This document shows, piece by piece, positions 7,638-14,409 of a DNA stretch of 15,145 nucleotides. Source of the stretch: RGIG1668 sp045124495 (GTDB lineage Bacteria > Bacillota > Clostridia > Lachnospirales > Lachnospiraceae); NCBI GenBank assembly GCA_045124495.1, contig JBGVLX010000047.1:1-15145 (forward strand), in the 5' to 3' direction. Below the pieces are notes generated by a model. The model ran no database searches. It was not told where the DNA came from and saw only the letters and a list, made by a program, of their open reading frames with translations. Within the stretch, counting starts at the first letter, position 1, and each line of letters opens with the position of its first letter. The position numbers were made by a program, and so were the translations under genes.

Positions 7638-8288
7638 TTATTTCGGTAAATTGTAGTGTTTTTTGCCAATGTGTAATGCTTTCAAAATCTTATGTATCTT
7701 CTTTTCAGATTTTTTCATGTATTCCAGGCTGTCTCCCAGCATAACTACCATTTTTGTATCCAATTTATCCACATAATTTCTGATAAATTCTATCTGGATG
7801 TCATGCTGCATCAAAGAAAAAACAACAGGAGCCATGTCCATGTTCATTTCATTCACAAAACCATCCATATCTGTTTCCTTCATCTGCGCAACAATTATAT
7901 TTTTACATAAATTCCTATCCAGATGAAGGAATCTCATAAATGCCTCACAATCTTCTTCTGAAGAAGAAAGAACAATCACCTTTTCTTTCTTCTTCTTTAC
8001 ATAAGTGCTGATAATTTTCAGAAATTCAATTCCTTTTACAATTCTACTATAATTTTCTTTTGCACTTTGTAAATCTTCATATAATTCCGTCTGAACTGCC
8101 ATTACCAATTTCGCACTTTGAATCAAAGAAATTTCTTCTTCACTCAAATCAGTTAAAACCAATTTCGGTTCCACATAGTAAATCAAATGTATCTGTTCTG
8201 ACGAAAAATATTTCTCAACCAATTCTTCTGCTTTTGTTTCTGACATGCAGTCAAATTCAAGTTCATAAATACTTTTTTTATTATGCAT
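7638..8288 (-). CDS. Uncharacterised protein, possibly a degenerate WecG/TagA/CpsF-like glycosyltransferase
   Basis: A 216-residue cytosolic protein with no signal peptide or membrane segment; I cannot name it firmly. The order of segments resembles the GT26 WecG/TagA/CpsF fold: an early strand and 'end-of-helix Ala' stretch (LVLTDLSEEEISLIQSAKLV, 43-62), GIEFLKII (86-93), strand KVIVLSSSEEDCEAFMRFL (103-121, where the family has its GG nucleotide loop), and NMDMAPVVFSLMQHDIQIEF (149-168, where the family has PDIL-VGLG-PKQE). The glycine, PDG and PKQE motifs are all replaced, so enzymatic activity is doubtful. The start is ATG 8288: the apparent GTG start at 8297 is part of the GAGGTG Shine-Dalgarno, 6 nt from this ATG. 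It follows the LCP-like gene by 56 nt and is probably co-transcribed with it. The gene call is secure; the family is a guess from pattern. Confidence 0.7.
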   Translation of the reverse strand: MHNKKSIYELEFDCMSETKAEELVEKYFSSEQIHLIYYVEPKLVLTDLSEEEISLIQSAKLVMAVQTELYEDLQSAKENYSRIVKGIEFLKIISTYVKKKKEKVIVLSSSEEDCEAFMRFLHLDRNLCKNIIVAQMKETDMDGFVNEMNMDMAPVVFSLMQHDIQIEFIRNYVDKLDTKMVVMLGDSLEYMKKSEKKIHKILKALHIGKKHYNLPK

Positions 8289-8344
8289 ATGAGACACCTC
8301 AACGCTATATTTACAACAGTTTCGAGTATTTTTAAGCTTCGGGA

Positions 8345-9706
8345 TTAATTTACTGTTGTATCCTGTGAACTTAAGATAATTACAACATCATATCCCGCAG
8401 GTACTTCACCTGTCTCAATTGTGGCAGATGGGAAGTAGGTCTTCAAATCCTCTCCTAAAGAAGCATTGTTCACAATAATCTTCGTAGCTTCTAAAGTACC
8501 GCCTCCACCTTTATAATTTGTTACGCTACTAACCTGATATCCATCTGTGTTCAGTTTCGTCTGCCATTTCTTTGCAAGGCCATTTACGAAAGTACTATTT
8601 TGGATCTGAATGACAGCCTCTTTTGTACTCATTCCTTGCGGTTCTTCCGGCTCAGTAGCTGGTTCTTCTGTACTCTGCTCTGTGTTTTCTGTATTTTCAG
8701 TACTTTGAGTATCATCTGAATTTTCTTCACTACTGTCTCCTTCCGAAGTTGAAGCAGAAGGATCTTCTGTAGAAATCACTTCTTTTCCTGCACCTGCCGG
8801 CTTTGCTATAATTTCTTGAACCAGCTGTTGCATTTGAACAGAGTCAATAAAATAACGTCCATCTTCAACTAATCCACCTACTACAATATGGAAAGAAATC
8901 TCATCCGGATTTACATTATATAGCTTTTCTAAATAAGGAGCATAATCATCGTATACCGCATCAGACTGCATAATTTCAAATACGTAAGAATAGTATTCTT
9001 TTAATTTATCCAATGAATTCAAAGAAAAAATAAAAGAATAATACTGGTTCAGATATCCGCACATTTCATTTGCCTGATCTATTTTTGACTCATAGGAATC
9101 TTCTGCTTTAATTATGGCTAATGCGTTCTCACCATCAATATACTGCATTCCCGCCGGTACCTCTACACTGACACCTTTTCGGTTAATATACGAAATGTTT
9201 GTCTTTAAATCATAATTTAATGGTGTGACAAGATTAATCATCTGAATAAACTCTTCTTCGCTAAACACTTCATAATAGTCCACCTCAAGCCCTAAGATAT
9301 CTTCCAATGCAATAATCGTATTTTCATATCTGGCTTCTTTGTTAAAATACAATGCAATACTGGATAAATTCATGCTGGCCATCAAATCAGCGTTTTTACT
9401 ACTTAATGTCTGATAACATTCGGAAGACATCGTAAGATAACATCTTTCCGGAATCACCACAAAATCCAGATTATTTGTTTCCGTGTTAAAAATTTTAACA
9501 ATAAAGTAATCAATCCCACCAACCGTGGTATTTTCGCCCATCATCGCCGTAACAAAAATTCCGTCATCCCTATTTTCTATGGTAATCGGTTGTTTCGTAG
9601 TATCTGGTTTATCTTCTTTTTTGTTTTTTGATTTTTTCACAAAAATCACAACTATAATCACCGCAATAACAACGAATATAAGACCTTTTTTGCTCTTTTT
9701 TTTCAT
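8345..9706 (-). CDS. LytR-CpsA-Psr (LCP)-like membrane protein with LytR C-terminal domain, probably non-catalytic
   Basis: A membrane-anchored extracytoplasmic protein of 453 residues. A Lys-rich N-terminus and one TM helix (about 8-23) lead to an LCP-like domain (about 50-265), an acidic Ser/Thr/Glu linker (about 312-358) and a LytR_C-type domain (about 362-450). LCP enzymes attach wall polymers from lipid-pyrophosphate carriers to peptidoglycan. The family landmarks are present in shape but altered: the R-SDTMM position reads GGIDYFIV (63-70), the PRDT position reads IPERCY (85-90), and the DG-AL-YAR-R...R motif reads DGENALAIIKAE (191-202) with no following arginines. Ligase activity is therefore unlikely; a structural or regulatory role is inferred. 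The start is ATG 9706 after CGGAGGG; the open frame runs 25 codons further upstream without a good start. It follows the tRNA-Thr terminator. Confidence 0.82.
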   Translation of the reverse strand: MKKKSKKGLIFVVIAVIIVVIFVKKSKNKKEDKPDTTKQPITIENRDDGIFVTAMMGENTTVGGIDYFIVKIFNTETNNLDFVVIPERCYLTMSSECYQTLSSKNADLMASMNLSSIALYFNKEARYENTIIALEDILGLEVDYYEVFSEEEFIQMINLVTPLNYDLKTNISYINRKGVSVEVPAGMQYIDGENALAIIKAEDSYESKIDQANEMCGYLNQYYSFIFSLNSLDKLKEYYSYVFEIMQSDAVYDDYAPYLEKLYNVNPDEISFHIVVGGLVEDGRYFIDSVQMQQLVQEIIAKPAGAGKEVISTEDPSASTSEGDSSEENSDDTQSTENTENTEQSTEEPATEPEEPQGMSTKEAVIQIQNSTFVNGLAKKWQTKLNTDGYQVSSVTNYKGGGGTLEATKIIVNNASLGEDLKTYFPSATIETGEVPAGYDVVIILSSQDTTVN

Positions 9707-9792
9707 AATGTGTCCCTCCGTACCATCATTCGTATTTTCACTCTCATTTTTACAAATATGTTTTACTGCACACCGTGCCAATTTTTACCTCG

Positions 9793-9819
9793 AATATACA
9801 AAAAATCCCTGGTAAACAA
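9793..9819 (-). promoter_or_regulatory. Candidate promoter of the LCP-like gene
   Basis: On the minus strand TTGTTT (9814-9819) and TATATT (9793-9798) are 15 nt apart, starting in the T tract of the tRNA terminator. The -10 is good but the -35 and spacing are poor. A second option, TTGGCA (about 9777-9782) with a weak -10, also exists. Confidence 0.35.
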
Positions 9820-9841
9820 AAAAAACTCCCTTCCAGGAGTT
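9817..9841 (-). terminator. Intrinsic terminator behind tRNA-Thr
   Basis: On the minus strand the stem AACTCC/GGAGTT (6 bp) around TGGAAG is followed by eight Ts. It starts 4 nt after the tRNA 3' end, so it ends the sigH/tRNA transcripts and separates them from the LCP-like gene. Confidence 0.9.
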
Positions 9842-9845
9842 GTAA

Positions 9846-9918
9846 AGCTGATAACGGGAGTCGAACCCGTGACCTCAACACTACCAATGTTGCGCTCTAC
9901 CTCCTGAGCTATATCAGC
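9846..9918 (-). tRNA. tRNA-Thr (anticodon GGT)
   Basis: A 73-nt cloverleaf. Acceptor GCTGATA pairs with TATCAGC; D arm GCTC/GAGC; anticodon arm CAACA/TGTTG with loop TTGGTAG, giving anticodon GGT (reads ACC/ACU); T arm ACGGG/CCCGT with loop TTCGACT. The discriminator base is T and CCA is not encoded. It lies 31 nt after the sigH stop codon with its own promoter-like sequence, and a terminator follows directly. Confidence 0.97.
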
Positions 9919-9934
9919 ATAACATCGCATTAAG

Positions 9935-9963
9935 ATGTTACCACAAACGTTATTTTGTGTCAA
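9935..9963 (-). promoter_or_regulatory. Promoter of tRNA-Thr, -35 inside sigH
   Basis: On the minus strand a perfect TTGACA (9958-9963) lies in the last codons of sigH, 17 nt before TAACAT (9935-9940). The tRNA 5' end is about 17 nt past the -10. A 7-bp inverted repeat (TAACATC/GATGTTA, about 9920-9940) includes the -10 hexamer. Confidence 0.65.
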
Positions 9964-10567
9964 TACTTTTTTTAATTTTATTTCGAATTCTTTGAACTGC
10001 ATTGTCTACAGCCTTTGTATCCTTACCTAGCATTTCCCCTATTTCACCATAAGACTTACCGTCTAAGAATAAACTCAGCACTTCCTGCTCCAAGCCGCTT
10101 AGCTTTTCCTTAATCCCTTCTTCCAACCGTTCTATTGTTTCATGTTCTAGTAAAATATTTTCGGGATTTGAAAAATTTTCAGCTGCCTGTATGGTATCCA
10201 TAACAGCTACTTCCGTACTCTCCTGCACTGGTTCATAAAACGAAACATAAGAGTTTAACGGAGAATGTTTTTTTCTGGTAGATGCTTTTACGGCATTTAC
10301 CAATTGCCTTTGAATACAGATTTTCGCAAAAGTAAAAAAAGAAGCTTCATTTTCCATACTATAATCTCGTATTGCCTTAAAAAGTCCAATCATTCCTTCT
10401 TGAATAATATCTTCTGAGTCGGCTCCCATCATATATAAAGTTCTGGCCTCTTTTTTTACCAGTCCCCTGTATTTATTCATCAAAAAATCCATAGCCTCTT
10501 CGTTGTTTTCTTCCCGAATCAGCCGAATCATCTGTTCATCTTCCAACTTTGTAAAATCTCTTGACAT
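9950..10567 (-). CDS. sigH: RNA polymerase sigma factor SigH (sigma-30 family)
   Basis: This is an alternative sigma factor; in spore formers it directs early sporulation and stationary-phase genes. The 205-residue product has sigma-70 region 2 (about 28-100; core-binding DIIQEGMIGLFKAIRDY at 53-69, then ASFFTFAKICIQRQL) and region 4 (about 148-200; GLEQEVLSLFLDGKSYGEIG and AVDNAVQRIRNKIKK as the -35 helix-turn-helix). N-terminal RDFTKLEDEQMI matches SigH proteins. The ATG follows GGAGAGAGG. It sits 21 nt behind rlmB at the cysS-mrnC-rlmB-sigH position known from Firmicutes, which supports SigH over other sigma factors. Whether this organism sporulates cannot be told from the window. Confidence 0.93.
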   Translation of the reverse strand: MSRDFTKLEDEQMIRLIREENNEEAMDFLMNKYRGLVKKEARTLYMMGADSEDIIQEGMIGLFKAIRDYSMENEASFFTFAKICIQRQLVNAVKASTRKKHSPLNSYVSFYEPVQESTEVAVMDTIQAAENFSNPENILLEHETIERLEEGIKEKLSGLEQEVLSLFLDGKSYGEIGEMLGKDTKAVDNAVQRIRNKIKKSIDTK

Positions 10568-10588
10568 AAGCGCCTCTCTCCATGAACT

Positions 10589-11332
10589 TTACCCGTTTCG
10601 TCTTTGCCGGAACACCTCATAAGCCAACACACCTGCTGCAACAGATGCATTCAAAGAATCAATTTCCCCCTTCATTGGAATTGAGGCCGTAAAATCACAG
10701 GTTTCTTTCACCAATCTGCTTACTCCTTGTCCTTCGTTTCCGATCACAATCCCGATAGGGCCTTTTAAATCAAGGTCATACATTACCTCACCACCCATAT
10801 CTGCACATACAAACCAAAGTCCCTCTTTTTTTAGTTCTTCCATAGTCTTTTTAATGTTTGTCACTTTCGCCACCGGTGTGTAATTGATTGCTCCTGCGGA
10901 AGTCTTCGCTACTGTAGCTGTAAGCCCCACTGCTCTTCTTTTTGGAATAATCACACCATGGGCTCCTACCAGATTTGCCGTACGGATGATAGCACCTAGG
11001 TTATGAGGGTCCTCAATCTCGTCTAAAATAAAAATAAATGGTGGTTCTTCCTTTTCTTTTGCAGCATCTAATATTTCTGAAACTTCTGCATATTCATATG
11101 CTGCTGCCATAGCAATAGCACCCTGATGATGTCCCGTCTTTGACAACTGGTCTAACCGTTCCTTTGTAACAAACTGAATGATGGTATCCTGTTTTTTTGC
11201 TTCCCTTAAAATCGTTTTAATAGGTCCATCCTGACACTTATCTAATAAAAAAAGTTTATCAATGGTTTTATTGGAACGAAATGCTTCAATCACCGCATTT
11301 CGTCCTTCAATCGTAAATTCTTCGTATCTCAT
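10589..11332 (-). CDS. rlmB: 23S rRNA (guanosine-2'-O)-methyltransferase RlmB (TrmH/SpoU family)
   Basis: It transfers a methyl group from SAM to a guanosine ribose in 23S rRNA domain V (G2251 in E. coli numbering). The 247-residue product has the N-terminal substrate-binding domain (about 5-78) and the SPOUT trefoil-knot domain with motif 1 DPHNLGAIIRTA (108-119, Asn111 and Arg117), motif 2 VIGNEGQGVS (196-205) and motif 3 SLNASVAAGVL (226-236). Its length matches the family. It starts 16 nt after mrnC with an AGAGGAA Shine-Dalgarno. Other TrmH family members share these motifs; the neighbourhood makes RlmB the best call. Confidence 0.92.
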   Translation of the reverse strand: MRYEEFTIEGRNAVIEAFRSNKTIDKLFLLDKCQDGPIKTILREAKKQDTIIQFVTKERLDQLSKTGHHQGAIAMAAAYEYAEVSEILDAAKEKEEPPFIFILDEIEDPHNLGAIIRTANLVGAHGVIIPKRRAVGLTATVAKTSAGAINYTPVAKVTNIKKTMEELKKEGLWFVCADMGGEVMYDLDLKGPIGIVIGNEGQGVSRLVKETCDFTASIPMKGEIDSLNASVAAGVLAYEVFRQRRNG

Positions 11333-11348
11333 TTATTCCTCTGCTTTC

Positions 11349-11777
11349 TTATACATCTTTTCTTTCCAATGCAATTTTGACAAGTTCAATCGCTCTTATT
11401 AGGTCTTCTTTTAAATACAGGTATCCTATCAACGCTTCAAAACCTGTGGCAGCCCTGTAATCCGACACTGTGGCATTTTTTGCCATGGTATAGGATTTTG
11501 CATTTCTTCCCCTTTTATAAACTGCCATTTCCTCTTCCGTCAATTCCTCTGCTATGGCATGAATCATATTTGCCTGGGTTTGGGCTTTTACTAAATCACT
11601 TGCTTTTTTATGATATTTCTGAACCTGCATATCTTTCTTTGAAACCAGAATGGTACGAATCATTAATTCGTATACCCCATCTCCAATATACGCAAGTGCC
11701 AAAGGGGAATATCCCTTCGGGTCCACCTGACTTATCTGAAAAGCTTCTTTAAAATAGTCCTTTATATTTTCTTCCAT
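11349..11777 (-). CDS. mrnC: Mini-ribonuclease III (Mini-III)
   Basis: A dimeric RNase III-like enzyme without a dsRNA-binding domain, which in Bacillus matures 23S rRNA ends. The 142-residue product has the catalytic signature LALAYIGDGVYELMIR (26-41, Asp33 as metal ligand) and the C-terminal acidic element GFEALIGYLYL, where RNase III has its second acidic motif. Its length is typical of Mini-III. The start overlaps the cysS stop by 16 nt, with GAAGGAG inside the cysS 3' end, so translation is coupled. The cysS-mrnC-rlmB order is classic for Firmicutes. Confidence 0.94.
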   Translation of the reverse strand: MEENIKDYFKEAFQISQVDPKGYSPLALAYIGDGVYELMIRTILVSKKDMQVQKYHKKASDLVKAQTQANMIHAIAEELTEEEMAVYKRGRNAKSYTMAKNATVSDYRAATGFEALIGYLYLKEDLIRAIELVKIALERKDV

Positions 11778-13177
11778 TTTACTCCTTCTCTTGTATCTTC
11801 CAGTACAATTCCCATTTCCAGAAGTTCCGCCCTTATCTCATCTGCCTTGGCAAAATTCTTTTCCTTCTTCGCAGCCTTTCTTTCTTCTATCTTCTGTAAA
11901 ATAAGTGTCTCTAATTCCTGATCCACAGCACCTTCCTCTTCTAATTCACCCATTGTCAGATCCAGGGATAACACTTCATCAAAACTACGGAACAATGCCA
12001 GTTTGGTTGCATCTTTCATCTCTGCCTTTAATACTTCATAACAAATGGTAATTGCCATGGAAGTATTTAAATCATTTTTTAAGGCATCTAAAAATTTCCC
12101 CTTATACTCCTCAAATTTTTGCATTTCTATTTCTTCACTATCAGTTAGTTTGGCAATGTTTTTTCTTAATTTCAAATAAGAATTTTCCATATTATCCATA
12201 ACTTCATAAGAAAATTCCAATGGTTTTCTATAATGAGACTGTAAACAGAACATTCTGTATACCAGCGGATGATAATTTTTCTCTTCTAATAAGGACACAG
12301 TCAGAAAATCACCCTTTGACTTACTCATTTTTCCTGATTTATCATTTAAGTGATGCACATGGAACCAGTAGTTACACCATTTATGCCCCAAATAAGCTTC
12401 ACTTTGTGCAATTTCATTGGTATGATGAGGAAAGATATTATCCACTCCACCACAATGAATATCCATGTACTCACCCAGATGTTTCATGCTGATACTTGAA
12501 CATTCAATGTGCCATCCCGGATAACCTACCCCCCATGGGCTTTCCCACTTTAATTCCTGATTATCAAATTTTGATTTCGTAAACCATAATACAAAATCAC
12601 TTTTATTTTTCTTATTTGTATCTTCAGCTACGTCATCTCTTACACCAACCATAAGTTCTTTTTCACTCTGACTGGAAAACACATAATAATCCTGTAGTTT
12701 TGAAGTATCAAAATATACATTTTCCCCGGCAACATAAGCATACCCTTTTTCCAAAAGAACTTCTATCATATGAATAAATTCTTTAATACAGTTCGTAGCC
12801 GGTTCCACCACATCCGGTCGCTTAATATTTAATTTTTCACAATCAGAGAAGAAAGCGTCTGTATAAAATTTCGCAATTTCCATTACTGTCTTATGTTCTC
12901 TTTTTGCTCCTTTTAACATCTTATCTTCGCCACTGTCTGCATCACTAGAAAGGTGTCCCACATCCGTAATGTTCATAACACGTTTTACATCATATCCGGC
13001 ATACCGGAAGGTTTTTTCCAATACATCCTCCATAATATAACTTCTCAAATTACCAATATGAGCAAAATGATAAACTGTAGGTCCACAAGTATACATGTTT
13101 ACCTTTCCTTCTTCATTTGGAATAAAAGTTTCCACCTTTTTCGTAAGTGTATTAAACAATTTCATATTATTTTCCAT
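11762..13177 (-). CDS. cysS: Cysteinyl-tRNA synthetase
   Basis: A class I aminoacyl-tRNA synthetase charging tRNA-Cys in the cytosol. The 471-residue product has the zinc ligands Cys31, Cys226, His251 and Glu255, the HIGH-type motif HAHIGN-like HFAHIGN (37-43), KMSKS (283-287), the substrate region GWHIECSS (221-228), and a C-terminal DALR/anticodon-binding region. The length is normal. Several in-frame ATGs occur; 13177 is preferred because TGGAGA lies 5 nt upstream. The first possible ATG (13189) overlaps that Shine-Dalgarno and has only a weak site of its own. It lies 66 nt behind cysE with no terminator between, so the Cys T-box very likely controls both. Confidence 0.96.
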   Translation of the reverse strand: MENNMKLFNTLTKKVETFIPNEEGKVNMYTCGPTVYHFAHIGNLRSYIMEDVLEKTFRYAGYDVKRVMNITDVGHLSSDADSGEDKMLKGAKREHKTVMEIAKFYTDAFFSDCEKLNIKRPDVVEPATNCIKEFIHMIEVLLEKGYAYVAGENVYFDTSKLQDYYVFSSQSEKELMVGVRDDVAEDTNKKNKSDFVLWFTKSKFDNQELKWESPWGVGYPGWHIECSSISMKHLGEYMDIHCGGVDNIFPHHTNEIAQSEAYLGHKWCNYWFHVHHLNDKSGKMSKSKGDFLTVSLLEEKNYHPLVYRMFCLQSHYRKPLEFSYEVMDNMENSYLKLRKNIAKLTDSEEIEMQKFEEYKGKFLDALKNDLNTSMAITICYEVLKAEMKDATKLALFRSFDEVLSLDLTMGELEEEGAVDQELETLILQKIEERKAAKKEKNFAKADEIRAELLEMGIVLEDTREGVKWKKI

Positions 13178-13243
13178 TTTAATCTCCATTCATCTTTCAC
13201 CTAAACTTATCACAACATATCTAGCAAATCACCACGAACAGAA

Positions 13244-13909
13244 CTAAGCTCCACGTTTCGTTGTCAGCTGGTGCTCAATTTCATCCAGCTTCTCTTTTAT
13301 GATTACATTCTGCATTTGTAATGTTGTAATATCTTCCATAACGGGATCCGGCAAATGTACCTGATCCATATCACTTCTAGGCACTTTAACATTATCTCGT
13401 TTTACAATTCTTCCCGGAACCCCTACCACAGTACAATTTGGCGGAACTTCCTTTAATACCACAGCCCCGGCACCTATCTTAGAATTTTCTCCTATGGTAA
13501 AAGAGCCTATAATCTTAGCCCCTACACTTATCATAACATTATCCTCAATCGTAGGGTGTCTCTTTCCATTTTCTTTTCCTGTTCCTCCCAAGGTAACACC
13601 TTGGTATAAAGTTACATTATTTCCAATAATTGTAGTTTCACCAATTACAACTCCATGACCATGATCAATAAAAAATCCTTCCCCGATTTCAGCCCCTGGA
13701 TGGATTTCGATTCCGGTCTTTCTTGCTGTCTTTTGTGAAATGAACCTTGCAAGAAAATAATGTCCTTTTTTATATAATTTATGAGCGATCCTATACCAGT
13801 ATACTGCCCAAAAACTAGGATATAACAATACTTCCCAATCTGATTTTATTGCTGGATCCCTTTCCCGGATAATTTTCGTTTCTTCCTTAAAATATTTGAT
13901 TATTTTCAT
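13244..13909 (-). CDS. cysE: Serine O-acetyltransferase
   Basis: It acetylates L-serine with acetyl-CoA, the first step of cysteine synthesis. The 221-residue product has an N-terminal helical part (1-65) and a left-handed beta-helix of hexapeptide repeats (about 66-185). The catalytic loop IDHGHGVVIGET (81-92) carries Asp82 and His83, followed by GGTGKENGKRHPTI. The C-terminal helix (about 195-220) may form a coiled coil. It ends ...TKRGA and lacks the terminal Ile used by E. coli CysE to bind CysK. The start at 13909 follows ATGGAGGCTTGGT; the open frame extends 29 codons upstream, but that part is the T-box terminator. Transcription is controlled by the cysteine T-box immediately ahead. 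Confidence 0.95.
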   Translation of the reverse strand: MKIIKYFKEETKIIRERDPAIKSDWEVLLYPSFWAVYWYRIAHKLYKKGHYFLARFISQKTARKTGIEIHPGAEIGEGFFIDHGHGVVIGETTIIGNNVTLYQGVTLGGTGKENGKRHPTIEDNVMISVGAKIIGSFTIGENSKIGAGAVVLKEVPPNCTVVGVPGRIVKRDNVKVPRSDMDQVHLPDPVMEDITTLQMQNVIIKEKLDEIEHQLTTKRGA

Positions 13910-13922
13910 ACCAAGCCTCCAT

Positions 13923-13957
13923 AAAAAAAACTCCATCTCTGATAAGAGACGAAGTTT
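13923..13957 (-). terminator. T-box regulated terminator
   Basis: On the minus strand a 13-pair stem with two G-T pairs and loop TATC is followed by Ts. It is mutually exclusive with the antiterminator formed by the T-box at 13960-13973, which pairs with the tRNA acceptor end. Confidence 0.9.
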
Positions 13958-14250
13958 ATCCGCGGTTCCACTCTTTTTAAGGTATTTATACCTCACTCAA
14001 TACTGTTAACGCCAGTTTACGGAATATCATACTTTAACCAGGATTCATCCACAATACATCCTATAAACCGTCTCCAGCGTGTTAAAATTCCACATCTGTA
14101 TGTTAACCGTTTACAATTCTCCCGGTTTCTTCCGATATCCAGCTCCCGAATGCACTTCGTCTCATTTTTTCTAAAAACCGATTTCAGCCATGTCAGTTTC
14201 TCTCTGATAGAAAACCATCAAACTACTCTTTTCGTTCTTCGCTTTTATCT
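13923..14250 (-). promoter_or_regulatory. T-box riboswitch, cysteine-specific (cysE-cysS leader)
   Basis: A leader RNA that senses uncharged tRNA-Cys and lets transcription continue when cysteine is scarce. On the minus strand the conserved T-box GAGTGGAACCGCGG is at 13960-13973. It is followed by a terminator at 13923-13957 (13-pair stem AAACTTC...TCTCT with AGAGA...GAGTTT, loop TATC, then T run). The large 5' part shows AGAGAG and GGCTGAAA features of stem I. The specifier loop reads GAAGTGCATTC, giving the codon TGC (14152-14154), a cysteine codon, which fits the downstream genes. Exact stem boundaries were not computed. Confidence 0.93.
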
Positions 14251-14257
14251 ATTTATC

Positions 14258-14286
14258 AGTTTATGCATAAAACTTCGATTTGTCAA
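14258..14286 (-). promoter_or_regulatory. Promoter of the cysE T-box transcript
   Basis: On the minus strand a perfect TTGACA (14281-14286) and TAACT-like TAAACT (14258-14263) are separated by 17 nt. Transcription would start near 14250, just before the T-box leader. It lies directly after the ispF-side terminator. Confidence 0.7.
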
Positions 14287-14288
14287 TC

Positions 14289-14319
14289 AAAAAATGTAAT
14301 CATCAAGAATAAGATGATC
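14289..14319 (-). terminator. Terminator downstream of ispF with T-box-like 5' edge
   Basis: On the minus strand GATCATC/GATGATT (7 pairs including one G-T) around an 8-nt loop is followed after 3 nt by six Ts. It is about 90 nt past the ispF stop. Immediately before the stem is TTACCGCGGAT, which resembles a T-box core (see findings). The stretch 14320-14409 shows nothing else I can assign. Confidence 0.6.
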
Positions 14320-14409
14320 CGCGGTAACTATTTCCAATCTTAATCATAAATAAATGAACATACCTGTATACCAACAAATCTTAACCCTCAATGATTCATC
14401 TCAATTAAC

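Noticed and set aside
9767..9782. Sigma-54-like site TTGGCACG...TGCA upstream of the LCP-like gene
   Set aside because: The GG and GC are 2 nt too close for a -24/-12 promoter and no enhancer-binding protein gene is nearby.
9763..10002. 79-codon minus-strand open frame across tRNA-Thr
   Set aside because: It overlaps the sigH 3' end in another frame, the tRNA and its terminator; it has no credible start or domain.
13910..13996. N-terminal extension of CysE by 29 residues
   Set aside because: It lies in the T-box terminator and antiterminator; ATG 13909 has a strong GGAGG site and gives the normal family N-terminus.
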